This document shows, piece by piece, positions 37,322 through 48,978 of a stretch of DNA of 64,000 nt (the stretch's first letter is position 1; each line of letters begins with the position of its first letter). A program made the position numbers and the translations under genes. The notes under the pieces were generated by a model. The model saw only the letters and a list, made by a program, of their open reading frames with translations. It ran no database searches and was not told the DNA's origin. The DNA comes from Sorghum bicolor (taxonomy: Eukaryota; Streptophyta; Magnoliopsida; Poales; Poaceae): assembly GCF_000003195.3 (NCBI RefSeq), contig NC_012871.2, forward strand, positions 47,315,110-47,379,109, written 5' to 3'.

Positions 37322-37809
37322 ATTGCATGTCTGAAATGGAAGTCAGACCTGACGGTCACCTTTTGTAAAAATGACTATGTATTTAGATGTGTGTCTTCTG
37401 GTCTTTGGAACTTGCTACTGCAATAGTAACTAATTAAAGCACTCTATGTGCTGCTGGTAGTAGTAACTGCTGGTGTCTGGTACTTTGTAAGACCTAATAG
37501 AAGCACTGTATGTGCTTGTATAAGTGTCGAGAACTACTAAGTATATGTAAGTATATGTAAGTGTCTGTTAGCTGATGTATGCACTTTATAAGCTCTTGCC
37601 TGCTAGTTTTCATGAATTACCTCTGGTGACCTTTTTTTTGTTGCATGCTTGGGTGGCCACAGCCCCCAAAAACCTTTAAAGCACTACTACTAGGTTTGAA
37701 TCCAGCGCTTTCATCCAAAAATTGAGTCATGCAAGTATTTGGACATGTACGTAGGTGAGAATCTAAAAAATAATCATTCACAACATAATTAACAGCAAAT
37801 TGTGAAAAC
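37322..37809. other. 3' flank, no supported gene
   Basis: AT-rich sequence after the hypothetical gene. No gene or recognisable repeat boundary. Confidence 0.4.
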
Positions 37810-38183
37810 TTAAATGAAAAAATCATCATCAGCTTCATCATCTGTGGCAACGGCAGGTGCGACAACTCCATCGTCAATATAAGCGTCAACATCATCTTCA
37901 CCCTCATCGCTAAAGTCTTCATTTGGTTCTGGTACAGAATGAGCAATTGCTTTCTCAATAACAGATGTGTCAATTGCTTCCCCTTCCATATCCGTTCATC
38001 GCCAATTCATCAAGTCCCCCTGGTCGCTTCTAACAGTCATGTGCTCCACCCCAACAAGCAATGAGTCAACATCAAATTCTGATTCCTCTTCAACAATAGC
38101 TGATTCCGGCATGGAGAAAAGGTTTCTTGGTTTGATTCGAACAACACTGCAGCAATTTGATTTCTTTGCATGCTTGACATAAA
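37810..38183 (-). pseudogene. CACTA (En/Spm) ORF remnant, DUF4216-like C-terminus
   Basis: On the minus strand the frame reads YVKHAKKSNCCSVVRIKPRN, then an acidic tail (VEEESEFDVDSL, then DEGEDDVDAYIDD) to a stop at 37810-37812. This resembles the end of the DUF4216 region of plant En/Spm proteins, where a YVxDPxxxxWxVVLKxKPR stretch is followed by acidic sequence. There is a stop inside (37996-37998), and the upstream part is replaced by the Cassandra element at 38184. Confidence 0.5.
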
Positions 38184-38313
38184 TGTAACGTCCCGCCTCC
38201 ACGAGGCCGGGCCCGCTTACATCTGGCAGCTTTTCTAGGACATAGTCAGCCCCCACAGACCAACACTAGTCTTTTCTGCACACTTTGTCCTCACTCGTGC
38301 GCACCCGGGAACT

Positions 38314-38375
38314 ACTTCCCGGTCGGTCACCCATCCCTAAATTGCTCTAGGCCAAGCACGCTTAACTTTAGAGTT
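38314..38375 (-). promoter_or_regulatory. 5S rRNA-derived internal promoter, left LTR
   Basis: On the minus strand AGTTAAGCGTGCTTGG corresponds to the 5S A-box region and GGATGGGTGACC to the C box, in 5S order and spacing. These are the RNA polymerase III control elements of 5S genes. Whether they still function is not shown. Confidence 0.85.
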
Positions 38376-38796
38376 CTTTCGAGATAGGCTTCCGAAAAAG
38401 AAGTTGCAACTTGTTTGTATGAGTCTCCTATTAATCCTATTAAGCCCTGGGCCGGGTGTTACATCCTCACCCCCTTAAGAGATCGACGTCCTCGTCGATC
38501 AACCCCAAGCCAGGAACGTCCCCTCTTGGCCACGTCCGTGCATCCAGTGCCAGCGCATGTGCCATGTTGTGTGACCACTCGGGTCCACACCAGCCATGCA
38601 CACCATGCCTACGCAACTGCGACACACGCGCCCGTGAAACCGCGAGGGTCGGCTCTGATACCATTATGTAACGTCCCGCCTCCACGAGGCCGGGCCCGCT
38701 TACATCTGGCAGCTTTTCTAGGACATAGTCAGCCCCCACAGACCAACACTAGTCTTTTCTGCACACTTTGTCCTCACTCGTGCGCACCCGGGAACT

Positions 38797-38858
38797 ACTT
38801 CCCGGTCGGTCACCCATCCCTAAATTGCTCTAGGCCAAGCACGCTTAACTTTAGAGTT
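38797..38858 (-). promoter_or_regulatory. 5S rRNA-derived internal promoter, right LTR
   Basis: Same 5S-like segment as in the left LTR. In minus orientation this is the 5' LTR and so the one that could start transcription. Confidence 0.85.
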
Positions 38859-38946
38859 CTTTCGAGATAGGCTCCCGGAAAAGAAGTTGCAACTTGTTTG
38901 TATGAGTCTCCTATTAATCCTATTAAGCCCTGGGTCGGGTGTTACA

Positions 38947-41900
38947 TCCTAGCATCCAAAAAAAAAGATAGGAGAACCAGTCCCTGTCCCCCAATTAATC
39001 TCATTTTAAGGGGGGTAGTACCCTGATATCACAGGATAATGCATTTTGAAGTAATAATCGTCTTCTGAGATATTCTATGGATTATGATCAACTATTTATG
39101 CTGAGTTACTGACATTGGTCACTTGATGACGGGGAGTGTAGTGTCCCATGGATTAGGAGCATAATATGACACCACTCATACATATGTGGGAAGAGTATGA
39201 TCATCTTGCCTTTGAAAAAAAAATGCTATGAGTATGACAAAGCTGAGTGTTATCAAAATAATGATACAGAAGAGCAAGTTGACATTGAGCCAAATCAGAA
39301 TCCACAACGACGGAAGCGTAGAAGGAAAGCTTTACTGTAAACCTCATTGTGCTAGAGTCACTCGACATTCCTTTGGTTCTTGGCAATGGGTGGTTATGTG
39401 CACAGGATGATCTGTGCTACCCAGTGGAAAATTTTCCTAACCGCACCAGGGAAGAGAGTTGAGTATCAAGGTGGCTTACTCCTACCTGAGGAGGCAAATC
39501 CCTACTAAGTTATCATGTCTTGGAGTTGTAAGTCAAAAAGTTGGTAGTCACGATGGACTTTAGACTCTATGGAAAATTTGAGTTTACCTCAATGCAAGTT
39601 GTGAAGTTGAAATAGTTATCAAGATCTTGTTCTTGTTTCTCTTTTGGAATCTGTGTCTCTTTCGAATCTCGAGGACAAGATTCATTTTAAGGGGGTAGAT
39701 TTGTAACACCCTAAAATTTCCAAGTTTTTAAAATAGAAGAATTTGATTTAATTTTGTTTTTTTTTTGCTCATGAAACATAGGAAAATAATATTTTTTATT
39801 AAAATAAAACTTATCATAGAACTTAGCAACCTTGTTATGCATTCATGCTGGTGCACTCGTGTTTTTGCACTATCTAGGTTTTGTTCCAAAAGCAAATTGA
39901 GTCAAAATATTATTTAAAATGTGTTTGAAATCAGTTTTTCAGAAAAAAAAAAGAGAAATCCTTTCGATCGTTTTCTTTTGTATTTTGGGCTTACTGGCTT
40001 TTCGCACTCTTGGCATGCTACCGCTTCAGGTGCCGCACCTCGTAGCTCAGCTCCAGCTAGCGGACCAGCCCAGTTTCCAAGCCCAGCGTTGCTCTTCTTT
40101 CCTTATCTCCCTTTTTGGCTGACTTCCAGGCCCCGCGCAACAGTGTCATCTCCTTCCTGGAACCGGCACCGAGCTGGACACGGGTAAAAAAAAAAAAAAT
40201 CCCGTCGCTTCGTTCTGAATCTTTCCATGTTTTGGCGTGCTCTACATGATAGCGCCCGTATTAAAGGGATGCCCTGGTACGCCGCCCCTTTCCTCGCCCT
40301 AGCCCATCCGCCGCCAATCTTGGAGCTCGCACGCGTTGCTGTGCCCTATAGCAGAGCAAGCCGGGTGGCCCTATAAAGGTCGAACTCGTGTGTCGCGCCG
40401 TCCTACACGAACCCTAGCGCAGCAACCTTGCTCGTCTAGCCCGAACAGCCACCCGTTTTGGATCTCGTCGAGCTCAGACTACAATCGCCATGGACGCGCT
40501 CGTTGTTCGCCGTTTCATCGTTGTTCGAGGACTATTGCCGAACTCTGACCTCTGAGTTGAGAAGAAGCAGGAGCCGCCCTGCTGATCTCGCAGCGCCGCC
40601 AAAAGCCAAAAGCCACCGTCGTGGTCGAACTCCGCCGCTGCAACCGTTTTCTCAAGCTCCATAGGAAGGTGAGCAATCTGTAGACATTCCTTGCCCCCCT
40701 TCTTTTGGTGTATTTCATGAACGCGAGCTCGTCGGCTTATGCCATTAATCTGACCCACAGCCATGAGCACATAGCTCCAATCACATGCATAAAACGCTAC
40801 TACGTCGAAGCACTCAGAAGCACCGGCCCAGTACCACGATGCCTAGCTAGCTTGATGAGGTCACATTGATGTCACCATGACGTCAAGTAAGTATTATAGC
40901 CGTTTTCTTTAGGAAAATAAATCTAGAAATACAAAGAAAATACACTAGTTTGTTTACACCATATTTTTTTTGTTTTAACTCCGATTTGACCCGTTCAAAT
41001 TGCGTTGGATTCGTCTTTGAAAGATATATATGTTAGTAAAATTGTTTACTCAGTTTGAAACTCTTTAATTTGGTGACCCTATTTAATTAATTTCTTTTCT
41101 ACATAAAATCTTAGAAAATTTATAACTTCTCCGTTTTAATTCCGATTTTCGTGATCTTTACGTTTGTGTGATCATAGCGCTGCGTAGATTATTTTTTTTA
41201 TAAACTTTTATCTTTTATTTTCCACTATTTGGTGTATTGTTCTAATTATAGCTTGTTTGCTTCGTGTATGATTGTCTACATTGGATTGCGTGTTGTTGAT
41301 TGATGATTGGGATTAGACGGTGAGCGATACGTTGGTGATCAAGGTCAATCTTTTGAAGATCAGCAGCAGGCTCAGGAGAGCTTTGATCAAGGCAAGTATA
41401 ACTGGGGACTATCCTTGTTACCTATATACAATTAATACAATATTTATCATATGCATGTGTCCACCTTGATGACCTTAGCAAAATCATAGATGATTGTTAT
41501 CTTGAATTCCTTGTTACCTATTTGGATATGCATTTGGGTAGTTCTTGCTAGTGCTTGATTATTAATCCATGATCTTGTGACATAAATATTTGAATATACA
41601 ATAAACAATAAAATAAGCTTTCTAGCAACTTGAATATAAAGGGTGGAAAGAACTCTGGCTTTTGCTAGATTGATCTTGACCCTCCATAAGGACTTATCCC
41701 TTGGCAAAAGCTGGGACAACTCGTACAACCATGAGGGCTATATGGCTCTGGCTTTAGTCAAGTATGAGTAAGCTTTTCTAGCTTGTTAGAGGTTACCCGA
41801 AAGGGCGGAGGGGCTGAACCGTTTTGGGTATAGTGCGAGCCCCTGTCCTTATGTGTATAGGTTGCGCGTCATTGTGCCATTCGGAAGGGGGTATCTATAT

Positions 41901-42675
41901 CTGCGCGCAAAGGAAACCTTGCGGCCCTAAACGAACCTTTGAAAGACTTCATAGTGAACCCTGTCGGCTTTCCTTGGAAGTGAGCTAAGAGGTCGACGGG
42001 CCTCGGGCGAAAGGGTAAATCATGACTCATAGGTAAAGATGTACAACCTCTGCAGAGTGTTAAATCTGGTATACTAGCCGTGCCCACGGATACGGGCGGC
42101 CCGGAAAACTGACGGAATAGATGGACACTGATGAACGTGAATAATGATAATAAATGATGGTTTATTATGTTGTTTATATGTGTTATTCTTAATTTTTGTA
42201 TACATTGATCATGTGGTTATGGGATTTAATTATGCTACCTTGACATTTGCTATCTAATGATTAAATATGCTATCAACTATTAAAATTAAAAGCTAAATGC
42301 AGTCAAACCAGTGTCAGCTATTTGAGCCTCATGAACCCCTGGTTATACTTGTTGAGTACGATATGTGCTCACTCTTGCAATTTCCCAACACCTCAGGATA
42401 TGTTAACGAAGATGACTGGAATGAGGATTATCGCTATGAGTACTAGGTTTGGAGTCAACCAGTCAATGCTGTCTCTGTGTGGAGCTTCCGTCGAGAGCGT
42501 TGTTTACATCTTATTATCATTTATGTATAAGACTATGTGATTTATTATTGTTCCGCTATGTAATAAACACTGCAATGGTACATTTGAGATTTGTCTACTT
42601 ATGTGTGCGACTATTCCTGGGGCACATATGAGTCTTTTATGCATCCTATTTTGTTCTTAAAATATGGGTGTGACA
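38947..42675 (+). mobile_element. Truncated copy of the non-autonomous long-LTR family
   Basis: The internal remnant (38990-39701) matches parts of 16630-17230 and 25570-26060, including an NLIVLES and LVLGNGWLC protease relic around 39338-39400 and the tract AAGGGGGTAGA before the LTR. The 5' LTR and the basic ORF are missing. Confidence 0.7.
39702..42675 (+). repeat. 3' LTR of the truncated copy
   Basis: About 2.97 kb, TGTAACACCCTAAAATTTCC to GGGTGTGACA. It has the same architecture as the 12371 LTR: GC-rich block (40020-40690), then the shared CATGAGGGCTATATGGCTCT and TAGAGGTTACCCG block (41730-42100). It is clearly a different subfamily. Confidence 0.75.
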
Positions 42676-42813
42676 ATAAAACACCTGCTCTGCTTGTGTC
42701 GCTAGAATATAGGGATCATCTGAATATCTGAGACGAGTAGTATCAATATCTATGATTCCATATTAATCTTTGTTATACCCTAAATCTTTTTTCTTTGTTG
42801 GAGCGGGGACATC
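42676..42813. other. 138 bp spacer between two long LTRs
   Basis: Unclassified sequence between the end of one LTR element and the start of the next. Nothing recognised. Confidence 0.4.
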
Positions 42814-45738
42814 TGTAACACCCAAAAATTTTATTTCTTTTAAATAGATGAAATGAATTTAAATGAATTTATTTTGTGAGCATTTTCAATATAGGAAAAT
42901 AAATAAATTTGGAGAAATTAAAATTTAATATAAGCTTAGAGAAAACTTTATTGTTGCATTCATGCTGGAGCATTCTTTTATGTGATGAGTGTTTTGAAAA
43001 CAAATGTCAATTTGATTAAAAATCCAATTGGAAAATGCATTGAAAATTTGTTTGAAAAATGAAATGGAAATCTTTCTCCCCCTTCTCTTTTCGACCTGGT
43101 GGCCCAGCAAACCCCCCCCCCCCCCCCCCGCGCCCCTTCTTGGGCCTGGCCCAGCTGGCCTCCTCCCTTCCCCTCTCTCTCTCTCCCGCTGACAGGCCGG
43201 GCCCGCCTGTCAGCTTCTTCTTCCCCCAACCGCCGCCCCGCTCTTCCCCCTCTCTTTTCTCTGTTTCAAACCGCCGAGAGCCAGAACCTCCCCGCCCCCA
43301 CGCGCCCACGATTTCTTCACTCCCCCGCGTCTCGGCTTCAAGTGGAGGGCGTCCGCGCACCCGAGTCTTCCCCTCCCCATTTCCCCTTCCTCGCCTCTGC
43401 CCTCATCCGGGAGCGCGCAGTGAACCGCCGCCGCGACCTCCGCGCGAAGCCCGCCGTCCGAGCCGTCCTCGCCGACTTCGTCGCGACAGTGAGCTTCCCC
43501 ATCCTCTCTGCTTTCTCCTCGAACGAATCCGTTGTATTTTCGTGCTTCCTAACCCCCTGGCCGTGTGCTCCGGCGAGCTCCATGGCCGCCGGCCATGGAG
43601 CGGGCCGCGCGGGCTCTCCCCGGTCACGCCGAGGCCGGGATCGAGTTCCCCTTGCCCTTCTCTCTCTCCCGGTGTCTTTGGATCGCAAAACCACGTCCCG
43701 TAGCGTCCTATCGAGTTTCGCCGACGAGCTTGGGCCGGCCAGCAATGGCAGCGCCGCCGCCGTTCCCTCCCCCTCCGGCGGCCGGCCCCCTCCTCTCCCT
43801 CTCTTTTCCCAGGATCTAATCCTGGCCGTCCATTTCTAATCGGACGGCCAGAGACGCCCAATACCCCTTCGGGGGAAAAATTGCTAAAGAGTCCTCCTAA
43901 AACTATGTTTTTGCCCCGCAGTCCTCGGCCAGAGAAATTCCAGAATTTCTTTATTTATTTAAATTCGTTTAAATATGCTTTATTTACAGATTTGCCACTG
44001 CAGTGTTTTGGCCATAAAATATTCGTTATAGCTCCGATTTGACCCGTTCGAATTGCGTTAGGTTCGTAATTAAATTCTCTACATGATAGTACTACTGTTT
44101 CTGTAGTTTGCAACTTTTTATTTTCAGGGTTAGGTTTAATTAATTAAATGCCTATAGGAAATCGCCGAAAAGTCGTAACTTGGTCGTTTTAGCTCCGATT
44201 TTCGTGATCTTCGTATCTATGTGATCGTAGCGAAACGTAGGTTCTGTTTTTAAATATTTTATTCATTTTTTATCTGTTGGTGTACTGTTCTAATTAAATG
44301 ATTCTTTGCTTGTATGAATGAACCTGGATGCGTGTTGTTGTGTGGTACCGATCGAGCGCAGACGATGACGTGTCCGTGGGTGATCCATTTTACTTCGAGG
44401 AGCAGCAGGACCAGCAGCAGTTCCCCTTCACCGAAGGCAAGTATAACATGGGTTTCCCTTGTACACCTATTCACTTAATTAATTACGCATCTGCATGTGT
44501 CTAAATTGGTAACCCTAAGGACATCCTAGCTACCTGACTATATATTTATGACACCTATGGGTAGAATGCATGTGGGTAGCTTTGCTAGTGCTTTAATTAA
44601 TTGCGACTTTACTATCACTCTGACTTTAATGAATATGATGATAAATGTTGGGAAAAAGGGCTATGGTGCAATTGACTTCGGTCGGGTTGACCTAGACCCT
44701 CCGTAAGGACTTCTCTGTAAGCGACAATCCGAGACTTACAGTGCAACCGTGATGGTTATATGGCTCTAACTTTAGCTCAGTAATAGGATCTCATCTAGCT
44801 AGTTAGAGGTTACCCGAAAGGGCGCAAGAGGGGCTTGCCACGATGGGAATAGAACTGCTTCTGTTCCTATGTGTATAGCCGTGATGGAAATGTGCCATAG
44901 GAAAGGGGGTTCTCTATATCTGCTTGCCGAGGAAACCTCGCGGCCCTAACTGGTTAGACGTGGCCTATGGAAGGCTTCATAGTGTTCCTTGCCCGCTCAC
45001 CTTGGCAGTGTTAGTGGGTCTTGCAAACCCCGGGCATATGGGTAACACGACTTACGGAAAAAGTGCACACCTCTGCGCAGAGTTTGATCAAACTGGTATA
45101 CTAGCCGTGCTCTCGGACATGAGCGGCCTTGGACCCTTACGGAATAGTTGGGTGTGGATGGTTATGGGAAATAACTTATGAAAATCTGATGCATTGATCG
45201 TGATGATTAATGTGGTTTAACCGTGATGGTGATGGTGTTAGCCGTGAAGGTTAACGGTGTTATTATCATGTGCTCTTTTGGGTTAATTGGGAGCTTAAGC
45301 ATAATTGATGATTAAATAGGATTAAAACATTGACCAATTAAAATGCTAACTGCAGTAGCCAGTGTCTGACCTTTTTGAGCCGCATAAAATCCTATGTTAT
45401 GCTTGCGGAGTACGAGAGTACTCACGCTTGTCTTTATATTTCTTTTTGGACAAAATCCCGGATGGGTAACAGATGACAGCTACTACGAGGAATTTCCGGA
45501 GGACTTCTAGGTTGGCGATCCCCTAGTCGGTCGTCCCTGTGTTGGAGCTATCTTATCATAGCTAGTTATGAGTTACATTTTCCGTTTGTCGCAGACTTTG
45601 ATATATTTGTGTTGTAATAACGTTATGTAAGACACTTGTGATGATACATTTGTAATTTGTCGACTTATGTGCGCGACTATTCCTGGGGCGCACATGAGAT
45701 TATTGTACTCAAATTTATCCTTAAATTTGGGTGTGACA
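42814..45738 (+). repeat. 5' LTR (third subfamily)
   Basis: 2.9 kb, TGTAACACCCAAAAATTTT to GGGTGTGACA. The GC-rich block at 43080-43860 holds long ORFs on both strands, which look like composition artefacts. The 44745-45140 block is shared with the other long LTRs. Confidence 0.8.
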
Positions 45739-45741
45739 AAT

Positions 45742-45753
45742 TGGTACCAAAGC
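45742..45753 (+). other. Primer-binding site
   Basis: TGGTACCAAAGC, a variant of the initiator tRNA-Met primer site, starts four bases after the LTR end. Confidence 0.65.
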
Positions 45754-45932
45754 AAGGCTGACTGTAGGACGCAAACCTAGGTAGAAACAGTCGATTTTAG
45801 GGTTTTTATTTTCGCTTTATTTATTTCACTGCTCACTTTACTTTCTTGTTATTTTATTAAAATTATATATTCTTACCCACTGTTCTATTTTTGTAAACAT
45901 ATTGATTCTAATTCTTAAAATAAAATTTATAG

Positions 45933-46856
45933 ATGCCTCGTCGCAGCGCAGCCGCGTACCGTGCCCTCTTCATCGCCGCCCGTGCTCCGCCAGTTGCACC
46001 AGCACCAGCCCCAGTACCTGCACCTGTACCAGCACCAGCACCCGTACCTGAGCCCAAGGTCGTGGCCTCTGGTGGCGGCGAGGAGGAGGAGCCGATGGAC
46101 ACGGGGTCCCCTACGCCTACACCTTCAGCTCCTACACCAATGGCGGTACCGATCCCGCAGGCTGCCGCTCCAGTTCCACCTGCACCACCTGCGCCTGCAC
46201 CCCACGCGTCGACGGGTTCAGCACCGACGCCTCAGTACCCACAGGTTGTTCCGGAGATGGGATGGACCTCCAGGAACAAGTTCATGGAGGCGGACGAGGA
46301 CGCTCACTACCACACTCTGCTCACGGGTGTGTTGGCGAGCTACTACCCGGAGTTTGCTGCCACCGTCCGCTACCTTTGCTCGGAGCACAAGCACCCGTTG
46401 GAGAACACCTACTGGAAGGCCGAGGTGATCATCACAGCTCGGAACAACATCGACAACTCGGACGAGGTGGAGTCCATCCACGAGAGCAGGGTTAGACGTG
46501 CTTCCGCCTACGAGAGCATGGAGGATGCAGCTCAGGCCGCGTACTTTCACTACCATGGCCGCCGTTTTGAGGCCATGTAGGAGGATAGGTATCGGTTCCT
46601 TCCCCGCAACGACCCAGATGACAGGACATGGCATGTCCTGGCACCTCCTGCCGGTGATCCTACCCTGGATACGACTGTGAGACACGTTAGTGCCATTCAG
46701 GAGATGAATGTGGCACTAAGGCAGGAGCTGCGTGTTGCACAGCAGGCGGGGAAGCGCCTCCAGCGTCAGGTGGATGAGCTGCGTGGTCAGCCTGGACAGT
46801 CACCCATCTACAAGAAGAAGCCCCGCAAGTTCGTTCTGCAGGATAGAGCTCCCTAG
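45933..46856 (+). pseudogene. Gag-like ORF of long-LTR element, interrupted by an in-frame TAG
   Basis: The frame opens MPRRSAAAYRAL, has an alanine/proline-rich stretch (residues about 18-115), then a globular part beginning GWTSRNKFMEADEDAHYHTL and ending YFHYHGRRFEAM at a TAG (46578-46580). The same frame resumes EDRYRFLPRN and has a coiled-coil-like segment (NVALRQELRVAQQAGKRLQR) and a basic tail (YKKKPRKF), stopping at 46854-46856 for 308 codons. The TAG probably replaced a CAG. It resembles the first ORF of grass non-autonomous gypsy elements, but I cannot place it in a named domain family. Confidence 0.55.
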
Positions 46857-46865
46857 ATTTCCCAG

Positions 46866-46972
46866 TTGGCTAGACCGATAGTTTTAGTTCCACACTTATT
46901 TCGGTTAGCCGACGTGTTAAGTTTTATAAAGGACTATTCACCTCCCCTCTGGTCCGCCATCTCGACCTTTCA
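46866..46972 (+). repeat. Copia (SIRE/Opie-like) LTR end fragment
   Basis: About 107 bp matching 4255-4361, from GCTAGACCGATAGTTTTAG to CCGCCATCTCGACC and TTCA. The rest of the LTR and its primer site are absent. Confidence 0.7.
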
Positions 46973-47720
46973 CCTACGACTGAACTACAAAAGCATCTGA
47001 AAAGTTAAAACGATTGATAATCGAAGTACAGAATATAGAACTATTTCTAGTTTTAGACAAGAAACAAACCTAAGTTTTGGTAGAGGTTAGAAGACATTGT
47101 AGGTGTTGCATCTTTGAAGTACGCAGGGACCCTCGTGATCCCTGGCAGTTCCAAGCTAGAAAATTCATCGGGCACCGACGCCCTTGAGGCTGGCGTCCTA
47201 GCCTGTTGCCCAGTAATTGGAGCTGATCTAGTGGGATGAGAGCCAGTCCCCAGCTCCCTTGGATGAGGAGCAGCAACATGACCTTGAGCTAGATCGATGG
47301 CCAGGTTCTGCCGAACACCAAATTGAAGACCAGGGAGTTGATCCAGCCCCCCGATAAGATGCTGATGAAGATCAGGGAGCTGAGATGGAGCCAAGGTCGA
47401 GAGACCGAGATGCGAATGGAGCGGATCTGCGCCCTGCTGGTGAGGGAGAGACGCAGGCGTTGATACTCCTCTCCCTTTGCTTTCCTTTGTTGGCTGGCGC
47501 TGGCCCCCTGTCCTCCGACTCCGGTGTCCCAACCAGCCGGATCCCGCAGCCTTTGAATGCCGCTTTAGTCTGGCAGCCGGTCGGCCGTGCTTCTTGCATC
47601 ACATCTCCTCTGCCCTTGCTCAGCAATTGCACCTGCCTCCCGACAACTCGTCCATCACGGATGGGCACAGGTACACACGAAGACAGACAAAGTGTAGGGA
47701 AAGGGACACACAACAGATAG
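46973..47720 (-). pseudogene. LINE 5' fragment: end of ORF1 and start of ORF2 endonuclease
   Basis: The minus strand contains MNFLAWNCQGSRG, the usual start of plant L1 ORF2 endonuclease, followed after a frame change by VCFLSKT-like sequence (consensus FLxETK). Upstream frames (to about 47713) are arginine/glycine-rich and could be the ORF1 C-terminus. The fragment is cut by the copia LTR end at 46972. Confidence 0.55.
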
Positions 47721-47824
47721 AAAACACGGGGGAATTTGGATGGCCAATGATAGATCTATCCATCGATGAAGGTGGGAATGGATTTGGGGAAGAATCAAGA
47801 GGGATTCACTGCAGGATACCCATG

Positions 47825-48978
47825 CTTTGCCGAGTGTCTGTGGCACTCGGCAAAGGCCCAAATACACTCAGCAAAAGTCTTTGCCGAGTGCCACATTCGG
47901 CAAAGACCCCACGGCAAAATTTTAGCCGGCAAAGCGGTCTTTGCCGAGTGCTATTTTTCGGGCACTCGGTAAAGGCTTTGCCGAGTGTCGATACTCAGCA
48001 ATGATAAAAATGAAAAAAATCTGAAAAATCCAAAAAAAATCCGAATAAAAGAGAAAAAAATTTATAGGAGGCCAACGCCCGCTAGCCTCTACCTGCTGGA
48101 CAAGTAGTGGAATTTTTTGCGTCTTTGCAGCCCATGGGATTCAAACTCTCCACTCTTAACCACTGCACCACACTATGACTTGTGTTCATATTGCATTTCG
48201 ATTCCTCAAATATTATACCAAATTATGTGTAAATTAATTATTTGAGGTCCTAAATGATTTCAAATCAAAAAGTTAACAACTACAAAGTTTAATAACTTTT
48301 TGGGATCTACAATTTTTATTTAGGGAGTTTCTCCATCCGATGTCATTTACAAATTTTGAATTTCAAATTTAAGAAATTCAAACGTAGTTTTTGCATGATA
48401 AGATGATTCCAAAACAAAAAATTCTCAACTGCAAAGTTTCATAACTTTTTGAGATCTACAAATTTTATTTAGAGAGTTTTTTCCATCCAAGGTTGTTTAA
48501 GAAATTCAAAATTTAAAATTTTCAATTAAAAACACGGTTTTGCATGACAAGATGAACTCAAATAAAAAAGTTGCCAAATACAAAATTTCATAACTTCTTA
48601 AGATCTACAGAGTTTATTTTGGTTATTTTGCCATATGTTCATCCGACATGGTGATTCTAATATTTTTCTAAAATCTTATATATCTCTCTTGTAGTTTCAT
48701 AAACTATAAGAGAGAGATGTAAAATTTCTAAACAAATTTATTTTGGCTTTGTCAAATGAAGAAATAATCAAAATAAATGTTGTAGATCTTGAGAAGTTAT
48801 ACAACTTTGTAGTTAAAAACTTTTTGATTTAAATTCGTTTAGGGGTTCAAATTTTGATTTAAAATTTTCTTTTCCGAGTGTTTTTTTTGACACTCGGCAA
48901 AAGAAGTCTCTTTGCCGAGTGTTTTCTTCCGACACTCGGCAATGAGCTTCTTTGCCAAGTGCCCCAAAGTGAACACTC
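47825..48978. mobile_element. CACTA-derived repeat with TTTGCCGAGTG palindromes
   Basis: Both ends carry inverted copies of CTTTGCCGAGTG / CACTCGGCAAAG (47825-48000 and 48868-48960), a motif typical of a grass CACTA subterminal region (recognition from general knowledge). The interior has three degenerate direct copies, about 130 bp apart, of an ATAACTTTTTGAGATCTAC and TTTATTTAGAGAGTTT phrase (48290-48620), and an inverted copy near 48770-48840. No coding capacity. CACTAGTACAAAAG starts at 48979, possibly a further CACTA terminus. Confidence 0.55.

Larger units (their letters stand above)
38184..38946 (-). mobile_element. Cassandra TRIM retrotransposon
   Basis: Two 280 bp LTRs (38184-38463 and 38667-38946) flank only 203 bp. 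Both run TGTAACGTCCCGCC to GGGTGTTACA with about three visible differences. On the minus strand the primer site TGGTATCAGAGCC lies at the inner edge of the right LTR, and a polypurine tract AAGGGGGTGAGGA precedes the left LTR, so the element is structurally complete. The LTRs contain a 5S rRNA-derived segment, the defining mark of Cassandra (established for plant TRIMs). It encodes no protein and depends on other elements. Target duplications are not evident. Confidence 0.9.
42814..46865 (+). mobile_element. Del/Tekay-like element: 5' LTR, primer site and gag-like ORF, truncated
   Basis: LTR 42814-45738, primer site at 45742, then a gag-like ORF. The element ends at about 46865, where a copia LTR fragment begins. 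No pol is present. Confidence 0.7.

Noticed and set aside
38314..38858. Genuine 5S rRNA genes
   Set aside because: The 5S-like segments are diverged, incomplete and placed inside two LTRs with primer site and polypurine tract, which fits Cassandra instead.
43059..43861. Long overlapping ORFs on both strands (up to 246 codons)
   Set aside because: They lie in the GC-rich block of an LTR, overlap in several frames, are P/R/S-rich and lack domains; similar shadows occur in the other LTR copies.
39702..45738. The two adjacent long LTRs as one element's 5' and 3' LTR pair
   Set aside because: They differ strongly in sequence and are only 138 bp apart; the first is preceded by a polypurine tract (a 3' LTR) and the second is followed by a primer site (a 5' LTR), so they belong to different elements.
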